A stretch of 64,000 nt of DNA from Shewanella sp. SR44-3 (GCF_014163735.1 NZ_JACJDV010000010.1:1-64000); one strand, 5' to 3'. Positions 48,001 through 57,583 are shown, counted from the stretch's first letter. Notes: generated from the sequence alone by a model not told the origin. Numbers and translations are program-made.

Positions 48001-48602
48001 CGGGTAATAGGCCTCATCCGTCAGATAAAGGTCGTCAAGATATGTTTTTTACTCTTCAAGACAGAAACGTTGTCTCTAAACCATTTAATGGCTCGACTGG
48101 GAATGAAGTTCCTACAGTGTTAACTAAGGATGATCTCTATGATGTGACTTCCGCTTCCCCTGTAGGTGAGACACAAAATTTAGCTTTTGGTGCTAAACGT
48201 GGCTGGTATTACACTTTCGGCAGTATTGGTGAGAAAAGTTTATCAGCTGCTGCCATTATCCGAGGTCGAGTGTTCTTTACTTCTTATGTACCAGGCGATA
48301 GTTCTTCTTCTAATCAGTGTTTGGTGGCTGGTGTAGGGCGCTTGTATGGATTTGATCTTCATAAAGGCACCCGTTCATACACACAAACATACCTTGAAAT
48401 GGGGGAAAGGGTGCCAGACACGCCTCAGCTTGTTATTCCTCCTGGCGGCAAGGGATATATGTACTTGATAGGTATTGGAGATGCGGGTGATGATATGGTG
48501 AAAAAAGATCCTAATCCAGAGGATGATCCAGATGATTGCATCAATAATTGTGTTGGTGACGGCTTAAAAACCAATAAAATTTATTATCATGTGAGTGAAT
48601 AA
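45030..48602 (+). CDS. pilY1: Type IV pilus tip adhesin/assembly protein PilY1
   Basis: A 1190-residue exported protein with a signal peptide cut after SSHA (residue 23). A von Willebrand A domain follows at once: the metal-binding motif DNSGS is at 48-52 and IFDNSGSMRTVE continues it; a YITDGVPT block lies near 375. The C-terminal half is the PilY1 beta-propeller, with GDPLHSKPLAL, VILGTNHGFLHMF and a calcium-binding loop D892-S-N-N-D896-R-L-T-D900 like the one that controls pilus extension and retraction in P. aeruginosa. It is slightly longer than the Pseudomonas protein. It overlaps or nearly touches pilE. Confidence 0.95.
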   Translation: MLTRICCFSIFFAVIIGAASSHADDTELYVFESTSRSGAKPQVMIIFDNSGSMRTVESDATAFYDPNVTYPAVGSGNALQERMLYFTKGGIDNTAMPVPDSPSESRRFLSAINGCETSWNYLNTYGVFTGFFREYSFSGQNGTWQEVPDNNGANITVIDCFDDIEAKKWNNAAGQPTGFPIDSAGNKQNPIRYTPISAGSTQAQIDAAIIKAKQTGFGTGKALTLYTDNYLRWYHGDQANVPKSRLDIAKEVIKNTIVTTPSVDFGLTVFNINAFSEGDADGGRIVSGIKSMTEANKLALLGTIAGLDPETNTPLCETLYEVQQYFGGKTLTFGNKDKKPSGYNYTPNTPPRDTSIEQSGKYITPFKECQNRAYVVYITDGVPTLDQNANTLVKGLPNANQTAYVNTNPNFSSYLPNLAHWMNNNDVNANLVGDQNVSTFTIGFSDGAADAAPLLIKTAELGGGKYFAAKGAAQLQAALQQVFTQILEVNASFTSPSIASNNFDRTETFDSVYYAMFLPNKGPRWSGNLKKFKVTSSGKIIDSKGVEAIGSDGNIKSLACSFWTPSATCAAASDGGDGNDVTIGGTAEALRQSSHRKMLSNLSGGMVNLTKQNAATFAGGTSNLATFIGIDETALDSHFDWAIGKDVDDDNGNNNRTENRRDIMGDPLHSKPLALNFGSETTPDIRVILGTNHGFLHMFKDAGSTVTESWAFMPYELLPNLRPLKANVPSGVHSVYGMDSSPVAYVKRSASGSIEKAWIFVGMRRGGKSYYAIDITNPDNPSFMWKVDANSPGMSELGQTWSKPVVGFIPGWPAGNSSAGAAKPVLIVGAGYSPATKDGAAVGSDDTNSRGAFILDAETGTLVHAFGASSGSNATKLSGIVDSVPNSVALLDSNNDRLTDRIYLTDTGANVWRIDMPSAYPNDSERPWTAFKFASLGGNSVTTDRRFFAEASVAKTVFTNISQVTTTDAQGHSSTVISHQNIPYDAVVIGSGNRPHPSDKGRQDMFFTLQDRNVVSKPFNGSTGNEVPTVLTKDDLYDVTSASPVGETQNLAFGAKRGWYYTFGSIGEKSLSAAAIIRGRVFFTSYVPGDSSSSNQCLVAGVGRLYGFDLHKGTRSYTQTYLEMGERVPDTPQLVIPPGGKGYMYLIGIGDAGDDMVKKDPNPEDDPDDCINNCVGDGLKTNKIYYHVSE

Positions 48603-48606
48603 ACCA

Positions 48607-48996
48607 ATGAATAAGAGTTTTGGATTCAGTTTGGTCGAGCTAATGGTGGTTGTGGTTATTATGGGACTACTGAGTACCGTCGTTTATCCTAGCTATGTAG
48701 AATATGTTGCAAGAGGAGCGAGAGGTGACGCGGTTGCTGGCATTATGCGGGTTGCCAACTTACAGGAGCAATTCTATTTAGATAACCGAGGCTTTGAGAC
48801 TGATATGACTAAGCTTGGATTACCAGCGGATCCTTTTATAGTGGATAACCGTTTGTATCAGGTTGATACGGCAGTAGTGGCGGGTGACTACACGGTAACC
48901 GCGACAGCCATAGGTGTTCAAGCGAGTCGCGATTCGGCTTGTGCGACAATTTCTTTAACATCAGCCGGGGTTAAGAGCCCCACGGAGTGTTGGTAA
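48607..48996 (+). CDS. pilE: Type IV minor pilin PilE
   Basis: A 129-residue pilin with the cleavage site SFG-FSLVELMVVVVIMGLLS and the PilE block YVARGARGDAVAGIMRVANL. Two cysteines near the C-terminus (SACATIS and TECW) would close the pilin disulfide loop. The ATG at 48607 is used; a GTG at 48595 overlapping the end of pilY1 is possible and would add four residues. The stop overlaps the next start by one base (TAATG). Confidence 0.9.
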   Translation: MNKSFGFSLVELMVVVVIMGLLSTVVYPSYVEYVARGARGDAVAGIMRVANLQEQFYLDNRGFETDMTKLGLPADPFIVDNRLYQVDTAVVAGDYTVTATAIGVQASRDSACATISLTSAGVKSPTECW

Positions 48997-49283
48997 TGAA
49001 GACATGCATAATTACAATCGTACTGCTTTTGGCTTTTAATCTCCATGCAGAGGAAGGGGGGACGGATTATAAATGCTACCTGAAAACCAGCATGGGTCAT
49101 GAGATCGGTTTTTATCGCTGGTATGAAAAGCAATATGTTCAAGAAATGGCCAAGTTAATTGCGAGTAAGATGCAAACCGCCACAGGGGATGTTTATATAA
49201 AAGACGTGCTTGAGTGTACTCCGCTGGCACAAGACTTTTCTCGACCAGAGGCTATACTTTTAGATAAGAAAACAGTCCGCTAG
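48996..49283 (+). CDS. TapY2-like small pilus accessory protein
   Basis: A 95-residue exported protein: signal peptide MKTCIITIVLLLAFNLHA, then EEGGTDYKCYLKTS, and two cysteines (C27 in YKCY and C73 in LECT) likely joined. The pattern DYKCY near the mature start and DVLEC...DFSRPEA near the end resembles the TapY2 family found after pilE in Shewanella and Aeromonas. It overlaps the pilE stop by one base and CGGAG lies 8 bases before its ATG, so it belongs to the pilus operon. Function is unknown; the family call is from memory of the pattern. Confidence 0.7.
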   Translation: MKTCIITIVLLLAFNLHAEEGGTDYKCYLKTSMGHEIGFYRWYEKQYVQEMAKLIASKMQTATGDVYIKDVLECTPLAQDFSRPEAILLDKKTVR

Positions 49284-49345
49284 CAAGAACTGTCATAATA
49301 GTATTGATAAAAGTAGTTAAAGGCTGGTTCAGCCTCAAATTTAAC

Positions 49346-49370
49346 AAGCCCTTTTGAGGGCTTTTTAATA
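49346..49370 (+). terminator. Terminator of the pilV-tapY2 operon
   Basis: AAGCCCT (49346-49352) pairs perfectly with AGGGCTT (49357-49363), followed by TTTAAT. The opposed pseudopilin gene ends 44 bases further on. Confidence 0.85.
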
Positions 49371-49413
49371 TCAGTAACTGGCTACAGCTAATCGCTGTAT
49401 GAATATCTAGGTA

Positions 49414-49935
49414 TTAATTACAATTAATGCCCGTTTCTATCAATTTTACCTTTCCGGCAGAGCCAATCTCTGCAGCTTTAGAGTCTGGATTTGTTTTACT
49501 TCCAGGACAATATCTTATCAACCCCGAAGCGGCGACTAAACCATCGGCATTAAAACTGAAAATATTGAGATCTGATTTAATAAAATCATCATCATTGAAG
49601 CCACTTACAACCGTTATTACTGTGTCAGTGATACCTGAGGTTGTATCTATTGTGCCAGCAACGCCATTATCAATAAATACACTAAAACCATCAATCCAGT
49701 TGCCGCTACAATTATTCCCTTTCAAAGGGCATATAGAGACTCTTGAACCATAATTCACCGCTTGATTACGAGCAAGTACAAATGAAGACTCTATGGTATC
49801 TATGATATTTTGGACTCGTATGCCTTCATAGAGTGATTTCATAGAAGGCACGCCAACAGTGATAAGTAACATAGCAACCACTAAGGTTACAATTAACTCA
49901 ACCAAACTAAAGCCAACAAGACAACGTGGTTTCAT
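49414..49935 (-). CDS. FimT/GspH-family pseudopilin (copy 1)
   Basis: A 173-residue pilin-like protein with the cleavage site LVG-FSLVELIVTLVVAMLLI at residues 8-9 and the GspH/FimT features ARNQAVNYGSRVSICP, GNWIDGFSVFID and RYCPGSK. Four cysteines after the helix probably form two disulfides. FimT-type minor pilins help build the pilus and in some bacteria bind DNA during uptake. It lies opposite to the main pilin operon, with a paralogue 124 bases upstream on the same strand; the two share the SSFVLARNQA/QTLILARNIA helix and the CPxxxNxC loop. Confidence 0.87.
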   Translation of the reverse strand: MKPRCLVGFSLVELIVTLVVAMLLITVGVPSMKSLYEGIRVQNIIDTIESSFVLARNQAVNYGSRVSICPLKGNNCSGNWIDGFSVFIDNGVAGTIDTTSGITDTVITVVSGFNDDDFIKSDLNIFSFNADGLVAASGLIRYCPGSKTNPDSKAAEIGSAGKVKLIETGINCN

Positions 49936-50059
49936 TGATATCTCCTAGTCGATACTTATTGAGTATAAGGGAGAGCGCAAATGAAGACAGTTTTTCCTAT
50001 TGATTATTTAGTTTTCATGACTTAAAAATTAACTTGTGATTAATTATCAATCATTTAGT

Positions 50060-50575
50060 TTAGTCGCATTTAATCACTTTCTTGGTTGAAAATCTCACCC
50101 GTCCAGCTTGATTAACCACTAATGCTTTAGAGTAGGGGCTATCGAATTCTTCTGGGCAATACTTGAAGGTGCCATTGGTGCCTGAGGCGAGCCCATCGGC
50201 TTGAAAGCGGATAGCAGGTCGATTATAAAGGACGATATCTTCTTCATTGAAGTGTCCTGTAACATGAATGATGGTATCTTGGCCATCTATCTGATTTTTT
50301 TGCCCTGTATCGGTAAATACACTTAGGCCATCTTGCCAATTAGTGGTGCACTTATTATTTTCAATCGGGCATACAGTGACGCGTGTACCATAAGAAATAG
50401 CGATATTACGGGCGAGTATTAAGGTTTGTTGTATGGTGCGTATGCTGCTATCGGCACGTGTTGATAGCACAAACGAATTCAGAGATGGGCTGGCTATTAT
50501 TGAAAGCAGCAAAAAAATCGTTAAACCTGTGAGTAACTCTACTAAGTTAAAGCCATGATATTTATTGGCATACAT
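50060..50575 (-). CDS. FimT/GspH-family pseudopilin (copy 2)
   Basis: A 171-residue paralogue of the next gene, with cleavage site YHG-FNLVELLTGLTIFLLLS and matching blocks ARNIAISYGTRVTVCP, NWQDGLSVFTD, FKYCPEE and a final KCD. An asparagine replaces serine at +2 of the mature end. The copies align throughout but differ at most surface positions, so the duplication is old. There is no terminator in the 124 bases between them; they may be co-transcribed. Confidence 0.87.
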   Translation of the reverse strand: MYANKYHGFNLVELLTGLTIFLLLSIIASPSLNSFVLSTRADSSIRTIQQTLILARNIAISYGTRVTVCPIENNKCTTNWQDGLSVFTDTGQKNQIDGQDTIIHVTGHFNEEDIVLYNRPAIRFQADGLASGTNGTFKYCPEEFDSPYSKALVVNQAGRVRFSTKKVIKCD

Positions 50576-50781
50576 AGTTCATCCTTGTAACTAAGCCACT
50601 ATTTCCCACATCGCTTTTGTCATTACTTTATCGTGAAAACGAGTCTAGTGACAGTGAGCCATAAGTTAATCTTAGTATGAAATTGCATAGCTTTCTTGGG
50701 GCGGAATAAAAAATTCGCGATAGTGCTTTAACTTCAAAAACATTCAAGTAAGATAAAGCCAATCCTGGCATTAATGGATAG

Positions 50782-51159
<378 letters not shown>

Positions 51160-51161
51160 TC

Positions 51162-51185
51162 AAAGGGCCATGGGCCCTTTTTTTA
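51162..51185 (+). terminator. Terminator of glnB
   Basis: AAAGGGCC (51162-51169) pairs with GGCCCTTT (51173-51180) around ATG and is followed by TTTTTAT. Confidence 0.9.
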
Positions 51186-51232
51186 TGTCTAAAAATTAAG
51201 TTAATCTTATCAATGGGCACATAGGTGAGTAC

Positions 51233-52519
51233 ATGGCTGTAAAAGTGGTGATTGTTGGTGGCGGGGCTGCGGGTCTAGCCTTGGCATCTAAGCTGGGGCG
51301 AAAGTTTGGTCTTAAGGGCGAGATGGATATTTATCTGGTTGATAAGAGTCCAATGCACATTTGGAAGCCTAAATTGCACGAAGTGGCGGTAGGTATAATA
51401 GATCAATCCCTAGAGGGGGTGTTATATCGCGACCATGGCCTTAAGAATGGTTATCGATTTTTATCTGGTGAATTAAGTGGTTGCCAGCCGGATAAAAAAC
51501 TTATTGAGTTAGCCGCTGTTATAGATAGTGATGGCGAAGAAGTTGTCCCTAAACGTGAAATCTCATACGACTATTTAGTGCTTGCTCTTGGAGGAGTGTC
51601 AAATAGTTTTAACACTCCAGGCGCCGAGCAACATTGCATATTCCTAGATAACCTACCCAGTGCAGAGCGTTTCCATAATAAGTTACTCGATGGTTTATTA
51701 CACATCAATGAAACTCAAGATAAACTCAGTATAGGCATAGTCGGAGCCGGAGCGACTGGCGTTGAGTTGGCAGCAGAACTTCACCATGTGATTGAATCAG
51801 TTAAATCCTACGGCTACTTAAATATTTCGTCTCAAAACCTTGAAGTACATCTTATTGAAGCTGCACCGAAAATTTTATCTCAATTACCAGATAGGGTCAG
51901 TCTCAGAGCTCAAACGTTATTAAGTAAACTCGGGATAAAATTGCATCTTGGAGTACAAGTTAAGGAGGTCACAAAAGCAGGCTTTGTTACGGCTTCTGGT
52001 GATGTCATCAGCGCCAATATTAAAGTGTGGGCTGCGGGGGTTAAAGGCCCCAATATCTTTCGCCAGCTAATTGAACTACCTATAACCGCACGTAATCAAG
52101 TCAAGGTTGATGCTTGCATGAGAGTGCAGGGACATGAAAATATTTATGCTCTAGGTGATTGTGCAGAATTGTTTCTTGCTGATGGCAAAGCTGTTCCGCC
52201 TAGGGCTCAAGCTGCAGCACAAATGGCTGATAGCTTATTTATTAATTTACAGCGGCAGCTAAAAGGGCAGCAGGAATTGGCCTTTGTGTATAAAGATTAT
52301 GGCTCCTTGGTATCTTTAAGCCGTTTTTCTGCTGTAGGTAGTCTAATGGGAAGCTTACGCTCAGGGACTTTTTTTATTGAAGGGCATCTAGCCAGAATCA
52401 TGTACGTATCTTTATACCAGCGCCACTTAGCCAGTTTATACGGCTGGGGGGCGGCAATTGTATATCGTTTTGCACAAAAACTATTACGCTGGCATAGACC
52501 GAAACTTAAATTACATTAA
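51233..52519 (+). CDS. ndh: Type II NADH:quinone oxidoreductase (NDH-2)
   Basis: A 428-residue FAD flavoprotein that passes electrons from NADH to quinone without pumping protons. FAD loop VVIVGGGAAGLALASKL at the N-terminus, NADH loop IGIVGAGATGVELAAEL (about 171-188), and the FAD-contacting IYALGDCAE (about 303-311) followed by PPRAQAAAQMA are all NDH-2 features. The C-terminal amphipathic region (YGWGAAIVYRFAQKLLRWHRP) would attach it to the inner membrane. It stands alone downstream of glnB. Confidence 0.92.
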   Translation: MAVKVVIVGGGAAGLALASKLGRKFGLKGEMDIYLVDKSPMHIWKPKLHEVAVGIIDQSLEGVLYRDHGLKNGYRFLSGELSGCQPDKKLIELAAVIDSDGEEVVPKREISYDYLVLALGGVSNSFNTPGAEQHCIFLDNLPSAERFHNKLLDGLLHINETQDKLSIGIVGAGATGVELAAELHHVIESVKSYGYLNISSQNLEVHLIEAAPKILSQLPDRVSLRAQTLLSKLGIKLHLGVQVKEVTKAGFVTASGDVISANIKVWAAGVKGPNIFRQLIELPITARNQVKVDACMRVQGHENIYALGDCAELFLADGKAVPPRAQAAAQMADSLFINLQRQLKGQQELAFVYKDYGSLVSLSRFSAVGSLMGSLRSGTFFIEGHLARIMYVSLYQRHLASLYGWGAAIVYRFAQKLLRWHRPKLKLH

Positions 52520-52715
52520 TCAATAAAATAGCAATTAGCCTAAATATTTCGATGTTAAGCGCGAAATCTTATGTTATGTTATATTTAAGTTATAAAGATC
52601 ATAAGTATAGGAACATGAGTTCAACACTTTGATGTGTGTAAAGTGTACGAATTACCCGAAGTTCCACTGATGAAATACAATTAATTATTGAAGTTAAAGG
52701 ATTAAAGGAAGCATA

Positions 52716-53426
52716 ATGCCTAACAAAATCACCTTACTTGAGCCATCTAAGCATGGCGAGTTAAAAATTGCAGCAACAGATTTCAAGCACGTTGCTGAGC
52801 AACACATAGTACCCGTTAGCTTGCATGAGATTGCTCACGCAGCGACTGAATACCCAATAGTATTTGTTAAAAATGGCGACTCTGATGATTTTCAAGCCGT
52901 TGCTATGATGGGATTAAAACCAGGGACTAACCTAAGCGTTAAAGAAGGTAAGTGGCAAGGTCTGTATATTCCTGCCGTTGTACGTGACTACCCACTAGGT
53001 CTCGTATTAAACCCTGAAGTCAAAGATAAGGTGTGGATTGGTATTCGTGAGCAAGCGGCTTCTGTGAGTAAAACTGAAGGTAATGCTTTATTTGATGGCG
53101 AAAAAGAGTCTGAATTTTTGGCTGCTAGAAAAGCTGCATTAATTGCGCACTTTGAACAAGATCAAGCTAGCCGCGGTATTTTAAGTTTCTTATCACAAAA
53201 AGGGTTACTTAAGTCGCAAAGCCTCACTGTTGATGTTGCGGGCGAGAAACGCAATATTAATGGCTTATTTATCATTGATGAAGAGAAGTTGAATTCGTTA
53301 AGTGATGAAGATTACCTAGATTTGCGTAAGCGCGGTTTACTGGCGCCGATTTATGCACATTTTGCATCACTAAATCAGGTCAACCGTCTAGCCCGCAGTG
53401 AAGTCTTGTCACAACAAGCTAGCTAA
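52716..53426 (+). CDS. SapC family protein
   Basis: A 236-residue cytoplasmic protein of the SapC family (named from a Campylobacter S-layer secretion gene, a role not shown elsewhere). Family features are HIVPVSLHEIAHAATEYPIVFVK near the N-terminus, WQGLYIPAVVRDYPLGL in the middle and the C-terminal LSDEDYLDLRKRGLLAPIYAH. AAAGGA lies 8 bases before the ATG. The AT-rich upstream gap of 196 bases contains a CACTTT-N9-AAAGTG repeat (52625-52645). Function in Shewanella is unknown. Confidence 0.85.
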   Translation: MPNKITLLEPSKHGELKIAATDFKHVAEQHIVPVSLHEIAHAATEYPIVFVKNGDSDDFQAVAMMGLKPGTNLSVKEGKWQGLYIPAVVRDYPLGLVLNPEVKDKVWIGIREQAASVSKTEGNALFDGEKESEFLAARKAALIAHFEQDQASRGILSFLSQKGLLKSQSLTVDVAGEKRNINGLFIIDEEKLNSLSDEDYLDLRKRGLLAPIYAHFASLNQVNRLARSEVLSQQAS

Positions 53427-53453
53427 CAGGGTGTAGACTTAGCGCTAGAATTT

Positions 53454-53480
53454 AAGCCTCTCACGTAGAGGCTTTTTTTA
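53454..53480 (+). terminator. Terminator of sapC-family gene
   Basis: AAGCCTCT (53454-53461) pairs with AGAGGCTT (53467-53474), followed by TTTTTATG. Confidence 0.9.
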
Positions 53481-53537
53481 TGACTAACATTTACGCAAAT
53501 GCTAGTTCACTGCTTGCCTATCGATAAATTACAGGAA

Positions 53538-53568
53538 ATAAAAAAGCCACTCATTGAGTGGCTTTTTT
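53538..53568 (-). terminator. Terminator of the tRNA-Phe/tRNA-Thr transcript
   Basis: AAAAAGCCACTC pairs with GAGTGGCTTTTT (53541-53565) around ATT, with T runs on the minus strand, eight bases beyond the tRNA-Thr 3' end. Confidence 0.9.
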
Positions 53569-53575
53569 ATTTTTA

Positions 53576-53651
<76 letters not shown>

Positions 53652-53658
53652 TAAATAG

Positions 53659-53734
53659 TGGTGCCCGAACCCGGAATCGAACCAGGGACACGAGGATTTT
53701 CAATCCTCTGCTCTACCGACTGAGCTATTCGGGC
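53659..53734 (-). tRNA. tRNA-Phe (anticodon GAA)
   Basis: A 76-nt cloverleaf with encoded CCA. On the minus strand it starts GCCCGAATAGCTCAGTCGG, with acceptor pairing GCCCGAA/TTCGGGC, anticodon loop TTGAAAA and T arm GGTTCGATTCC. Anticodon GAA reads UUC and UUU. This tRNA is also the one sensed by the pheL attenuator at 12024-12077. Confidence 0.96.
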
Positions 53735-53972
53735 AACTAAACTAAGTGTTAGTTTACTATTCTAACAAGGTCTTTCTTAGTCGCTATCTAGCTTGCTAAG
53801 TCGTCCCTCGTTTGGAATGCGCACATAGTATAGTTATGGCTTTTATCCTGCAAGTGCTTTTTAACGCTTTTTTATCGTTCGGCTAGTAATTGTTCATAAT
53901 GAGCATTTTTAGTTCATTATTTGGCATTATCTATGGGGTAAATGATGCTTTTAGGCTCATTACTGATAAAGA

Positions 53973-54248
53973 TTAGTCTTCCGCTGGCGGTACGTAACCT
54001 TCGATTTCTACCTGTTTACCTTCGAATAGGAAATTAATCATTTGCTGCTCAAGTAATTTTCTATCGTCAAGATTCATCATGTTGAGTTTTTTCTCATTGA
54101 TTAGCATGGTTTGCTTTTGTTGCCACAACCCCCAAGCTTCTTTACTGACATTTTCAAAGATACGTTTACCTAGGTCTCCTGGATAAAGTTGGAAATCTAA
54201 TCCGGCTGCTTCTTTGTTTAAATACACACAGTTGATGATACGAGCCAT
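53973..54248 (-). CDS. yggX: Iron trafficking/oxidative protection protein YggX
   Basis: A 91-residue protein that shields iron-sulfur clusters from oxidation. It begins [20 protein letters not shown] with the conserved Cys7 and has [18 protein letters not shown] and [15 protein letters not shown]. It follows mutY by 40 bases on the same strand, the usual pairing; MutY itself holds an iron-sulfur cluster. Confidence 0.96.
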   Translation of the reverse strand: MARIINCVYLNKEAAGLDFQLYPGDLGKRIFENVSKEAWGLWQQKQTMLINEKKLNMMNLDDRKLLEQQMINFLFEGKQVEIEGYVPPAED

Positions 54249-54288
54249 GGTTACTCCTAGTAATGTAATTTATGTTGCACTTTATGAC

Positions 54289-55347
54289 TTATAGCTGAGC
54301 AAGGATCCGCTCCGTTGCTGCCGCTAAGCCCACTTTATCTGGATGGTTTATGTTATACCAAAGCGTGTTGCTTTGCTCTTGGATCTCATTGCTATGTGAT
54401 ATAGCTGCATTTTGGCTGTCTAAATTAATCACTATGGCATTAATGTCGAGATGAAAGTGGCTGAAGGTATGCCTAAAACAAATAAGCGCTTCACGGGGTA
54501 GCGTACTTAAGCCTTCCTCAACAAGCTTTTGTTCTATGGCTTGCTCACTGTCAAATTGAGGGAAACACCATAGTCCGCCCCAGATCCCTGCTGGAGGGCG
54601 TTTATTCATCAAGACTTTGCCATCTTGTAATAACACCAGCATCCAAGCCGTTTTTTCTGGAATGACTTTTTTAGGCTTTTTACCTGGGAAGTTGGCTTGA
54701 GTTTGAGTGTTATAAGCTTGGCAGTCATCATTGACTGGACAAAGCTCGCATTTCGGCTTACTGCGGCTACAAAGGCTTGCACCTAAGTCCATCATGGCTT
54801 GGTTGTATTTGGCGACATCATTTTTTGGGGTTTTTAGCTTAGTGATATCCCATAAACGATTTTCGACTATCTTTTGCCCCGGCCAGCCTGCAACGGCATC
54901 ATGCCTTGCTAGCACTCGTTTAACGTTACCATCCAAGATGGGGTGATGTTGTTGTAACGATAGCGACAATATTGCGCCAGCCGTGGATAAACCAATCCCA
55001 GGCAGTGCCAGCACTTGCTCTATGTCTTCGGGGAAGCGCCCTTGGTGATAGTCGCGAATAATTTGCGCGGCCTTTTGTAGGTTTCGCGCCCGAGCGTAAT
55101 AACCAAGGCCAGTCCAAAAGTGCAACACTTCATCTTGAGGCGCATTCGCTAAGCTTAAAATATCGGGGAAGCGCAGCATAAATTTTTGGTAATAACCAAT
55201 AACAGTCGCCACTTGAGTTTGTTGCAACATGATTTCAGACACCCAAACGGAGTAAGGGGTCTTATTGAGTTGCCAAGGCAGAGTTTTACGTCCGTGGACG
55301 TCGTACCAAGCGATAATACGCTCAGAAAAAAGGGGTATGGTATTCAT
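54289..55347 (-). CDS. mutY: A/G-specific adenine DNA glycosylase MutY
   Basis: Removes adenine opposite 8-oxoguanine. The 352-residue protein has the helix-hairpin-helix motif [13 protein letters not shown] (about 117-129), a catalytic Asp in ILDGNVKRV, the four-cysteine [4Fe-4S] loop [17 protein letters not shown] (C-x6-C-x2-C-x5-C), and a C-terminal NUDIX-like domain (about 230-345) that recognises 8-oxoG. First gene of mutY-yggX; divergent from trmB, as in E. coli. Confidence 0.96.
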   Translation of the reverse strand: MNTIPLFSERIIAWYDVHGRKTLPWQLNKTPYSVWVSEIMLQQTQVATVIGYYQKFMLRFPDILSLANAPQDEVLHFWTGLGYYARARNLQKAAQIIRDYHQGRFPEDIEQVLALPGIGLSTAGAILSLSLQQHHPILDGNVKRVLARHDAVAGWPGQKIVENRLWDITKLKTPKNDVAKYNQAMMDLGASLCSRSKPKCELCPVNDDCQAYNTQTQANFPGKKPKKVIPEKTAWMLVLLQDGKVLMNKRPPAGIWGGLWCFPQFDSEQAIEQKLVEEGLSTLPREALICFRHTFSHFHLDINAIVINLDSQNAAISHSNEIQEQSNTLWYNINHPDKVGLAAATERILAQL

Positions 55348-55530
55348 CGCGGCAGTGTAGCGGCTCCTATTTAGTGAAACAAGCGCTAGTTAAGGCTGAG
55401 GGACACTAAATAATTATGCTCTTGGGTGCACTTGCTAACTAATAGCAGATATACTTGCAGGTTGAATGAATGACAGATTGAATTAGACTGATTAAACCCT
55501 GCTTTAGTCAGTGAATATATAGAGGCTAGA

Positions 55531-56247
55531 ATGAGCGATGTAACTACCGCTGAATTTAATGAGGAAGGTAAATACCTTCGTAAGATCAGAAGTTTTGTAT
55601 TAAGAGAAGGCCGTTTGACTAAAGGTCAAGCTCAGGCAATTGAATCTCATTGGCCTGCCATGGGGCTAGATTATTCCCCACAAGCTATCGATCTTACTCA
55701 GACTTTTGGCCGTGAAGCGGACACAGTGCTGGAGATAGGTTTTGGCATGGGCGGCTCTTTAGTTGAAATGGCCGCAGCGGCGCCAGAACTTAACTACATT
55801 GGCATCGAAGTGCATAAACCCGGTGTGGGGGCGTGTTTAGGTGTTGCAGGTGAAGCAAAAGTGACTAACTTGCGGGTCTATCACCATGATGCAATGGAAG
55901 TGTTAGAACACAGTATTGCTGATGGTTCATTGTCTCGGGTGCAATTATTTTTTCCCGATCCTTGGCATAAAAAGCGTCACCATAAGCGCCGTATCGTTCA
56001 AGCTGAATTTGCCGAATTAATTCGTCGTAAATTAAAGCTTGGCGGCGTATTCCATATGGCAACAGACTGGGAAAATTATAGCGAGCATATGCTTGAAGTG
56101 ATGAACGCAGCGCCGGGTTATAAAAATCAGTCAGCGACAGGTACTGTGGTTGAACGCCCAGATCACCGTCCACTGACCAAGTTTGAGGCGCGTGGCCACA
56201 GGCTAGGGCACGGCGTATGGGACATAATGTTCGAAAGAATTGAATAA
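55531..56247 (+). CDS. trmB: tRNA (guanine-N7)-methyltransferase TrmB
   Basis: Methylates G46 in the tRNA variable loop. The 238-residue protein shows the SAM motif [15 protein letters not shown] (about 67-81), [14 protein letters not shown], and the substrate motifs [16 protein letters not shown] and [15 protein letters not shown] precedes the ATG. Head of trmB-yggL-glsB in the arrangement divergent from mutY. Confidence 0.97.
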   Translation: MSDVTTAEFNEEGKYLRKIRSFVLREGRLTKGQAQAIESHWPAMGLDYSPQAIDLTQTFGREADTVLEIGFGMGGSLVEMAAAAPELNYIGIEVHKPGVGACLGVAGEAKVTNLRVYHHDAMEVLEHSIADGSLSRVQLFFPDPWHKKRHHKRRIVQAEFAELIRRKLKLGGVFHMATDWENYSEHMLEVMNAAPGYKNQSATGTVVERPDHRPLTKFEARGHRLGHGVWDIMFERIE

Positions 56248-56333
56248 CTCCAACTTTAAATAACATCAGTATTTTTAAAAAGGTCACAGACTCAGTGTGT
56301 GATCATTAACGTTAACTAAAAGGTGATGCACTA

Positions 56334-56660
56334 ATGGCTAAGAATCGTAGTCTCCGTTTACGTAAGAAACTTCGCGTCGATGAATTCCAAGAATTTGGTT
56401 TTGATATCAATTGGGTTTTTGAAGACAGTGTTTCTGAAGCTGATATTGATAACTTGGTGGACCAATTCATTAATGAAGTCATTGAGCCTCGTAAACTGGG
56501 TTTTCATGGCGGCGGCCATAAAGAATGGGAAGGCATTATTGCTACTCAAGATATTGGTAAATGCACCGAAGAAGATATTGCTGTTGTTAAAGCATTTTGG
56601 CAGGCAAAACCCGTTAAAGATTTAGAGATAAGTGCGTTGTACGATATCTGGTGGGGTTAA
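56334..56660 (+). CDS. yggL: YggL family 50S ribosome-binding protein (DUF469)
   Basis: A 108-residue protein beginning [20 protein letters not shown], with [18 protein letters not shown] and a final [10 protein letters not shown], the YggL/DUF469 pattern and exact E. coli length. YggL binds the 50S subunit in E. coli. It follows trmB as in E. coli, with 86 bases between, and its end overlaps or touches glsB. Confidence 0.92.
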   Translation: MAKNRSLRLRKKLRVDEFQEFGFDINWVFEDSVSEADIDNLVDQFINEVIEPRKLGFHGGGHKEWEGIIATQDIGKCTEEDIAVVKAFWQAKPVKDLEISALYDIWWG

Positions 56661-56668
56661 TTCCCTCA

Positions 56669-57583
56669 ATGGCAGATAAAGCACTGCTAGAGCATGTGGT
56701 CGAACAAGTTCGGCCTTTGCTCGGTAAAGGCAAGGTCGCTGATTATATTCCAGCGCTTGCCAGTGTTTGTCCAAGTAAAATTGCTATCGCAATTACGACT
56801 ATGGATGGCAACACTATTGGGGCTGGAGATTATCTCGAGCCTTTTTCTATTCAGAGTATTTCCAAAGTCTTCAGCCTTACTGCATCACTGGGATTATATG
56901 AAGAAAGAGAGATTTGGCACCGAGTAGGTAAGGAGCCGTCAGGGCATTCATTTAACTCTTTAGTTCAAGTGGAATTGGAACGAGGAAAGCCCCGTAATCC
57001 TTTTATTAATGCCGGCGCCTTGGTTATTGCCGATTTACTTCAAAGCCGTCTAGGCGCACCGAAACAGCGGATGTTGGAAATCGTTAGGCATCTGAGCTGC
57101 AATCCTAAAATTAGTTACGATAAAGTCGTGGCCGATTCTGAATATCAGTTCAGTGCTCGCAATGCCGCGATCGCTTATTTGATGAAGTCTTTTGGCAACT
57201 TTGACGGTGACGTCAACACTGTGCTTAAAAGTTACTTTCATTACTGCGCACTAAAGATGAATTGCGCTGATCTTTCTAAAGCCATGTTTTATCTTGCTAA
57301 TCGAGGCAAAACACTCACAGGTGAGCAGTTAGTTACCCCCATTCAAACTCGGCAGCTCAATGCCTTGTTAGCCACTTCTGGTTTATATGATGGTGCAGGG
57401 GAATTTGCTTATCGGGTTGGTATGCCGGGTAAAAGCGGTGTTGGCGGCGGCATTATTGCGGTTATTCCTGGAGACATGTCTATTTGCGTTTGGTCACCGG
57501 CACTCGATCCCAATGGTAACTCCCTAGCAGGTACGGCGATGTTAGAGCTATTAAGCCAAGAATTAGGCCGTTCTATTTTCTAG
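56669..57583 (+). CDS. glsB: Glutaminase
   Basis: Hydrolyses glutamine to glutamate and ammonia. A serine-dependent beta-lactamase-like fold of 304 residues with the catalytic SxxK in [11 protein letters not shown] (about residue 67), [11 protein letters not shown] (about 110) and [18 protein letters not shown] (about 252). The start ATG at 56669 ([13 protein letters not shown]) gives family length; a GTG at 56651 overlapping yggL would add six residues. Neither has a strong ribosome binding site, which suggests coupling to yggL. Confidence 0.94.
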   Translation: MADKALLEHVVEQVRPLLGKGKVADYIPALASVCPSKIAIAITTMDGNTIGAGDYLEPFSIQSISKVFSLTASLGLYEEREIWHRVGKEPSGHSFNSLVQVELERGKPRNPFINAGALVIADLLQSRLGAPKQRMLEIVRHLSCNPKISYDKVVADSEYQFSARNAAIAYLMKSFGNFDGDVNTVLKSYFHYCALKMNCADLSKAMFYLANRGKTLTGEQLVTPIQTRQLNALLATSGLYDGAGEFAYRVGMPGKSGVGGGIIAVIPGDMSICVWSPALDPNGNSLAGTAMLELLSQELGRSIF

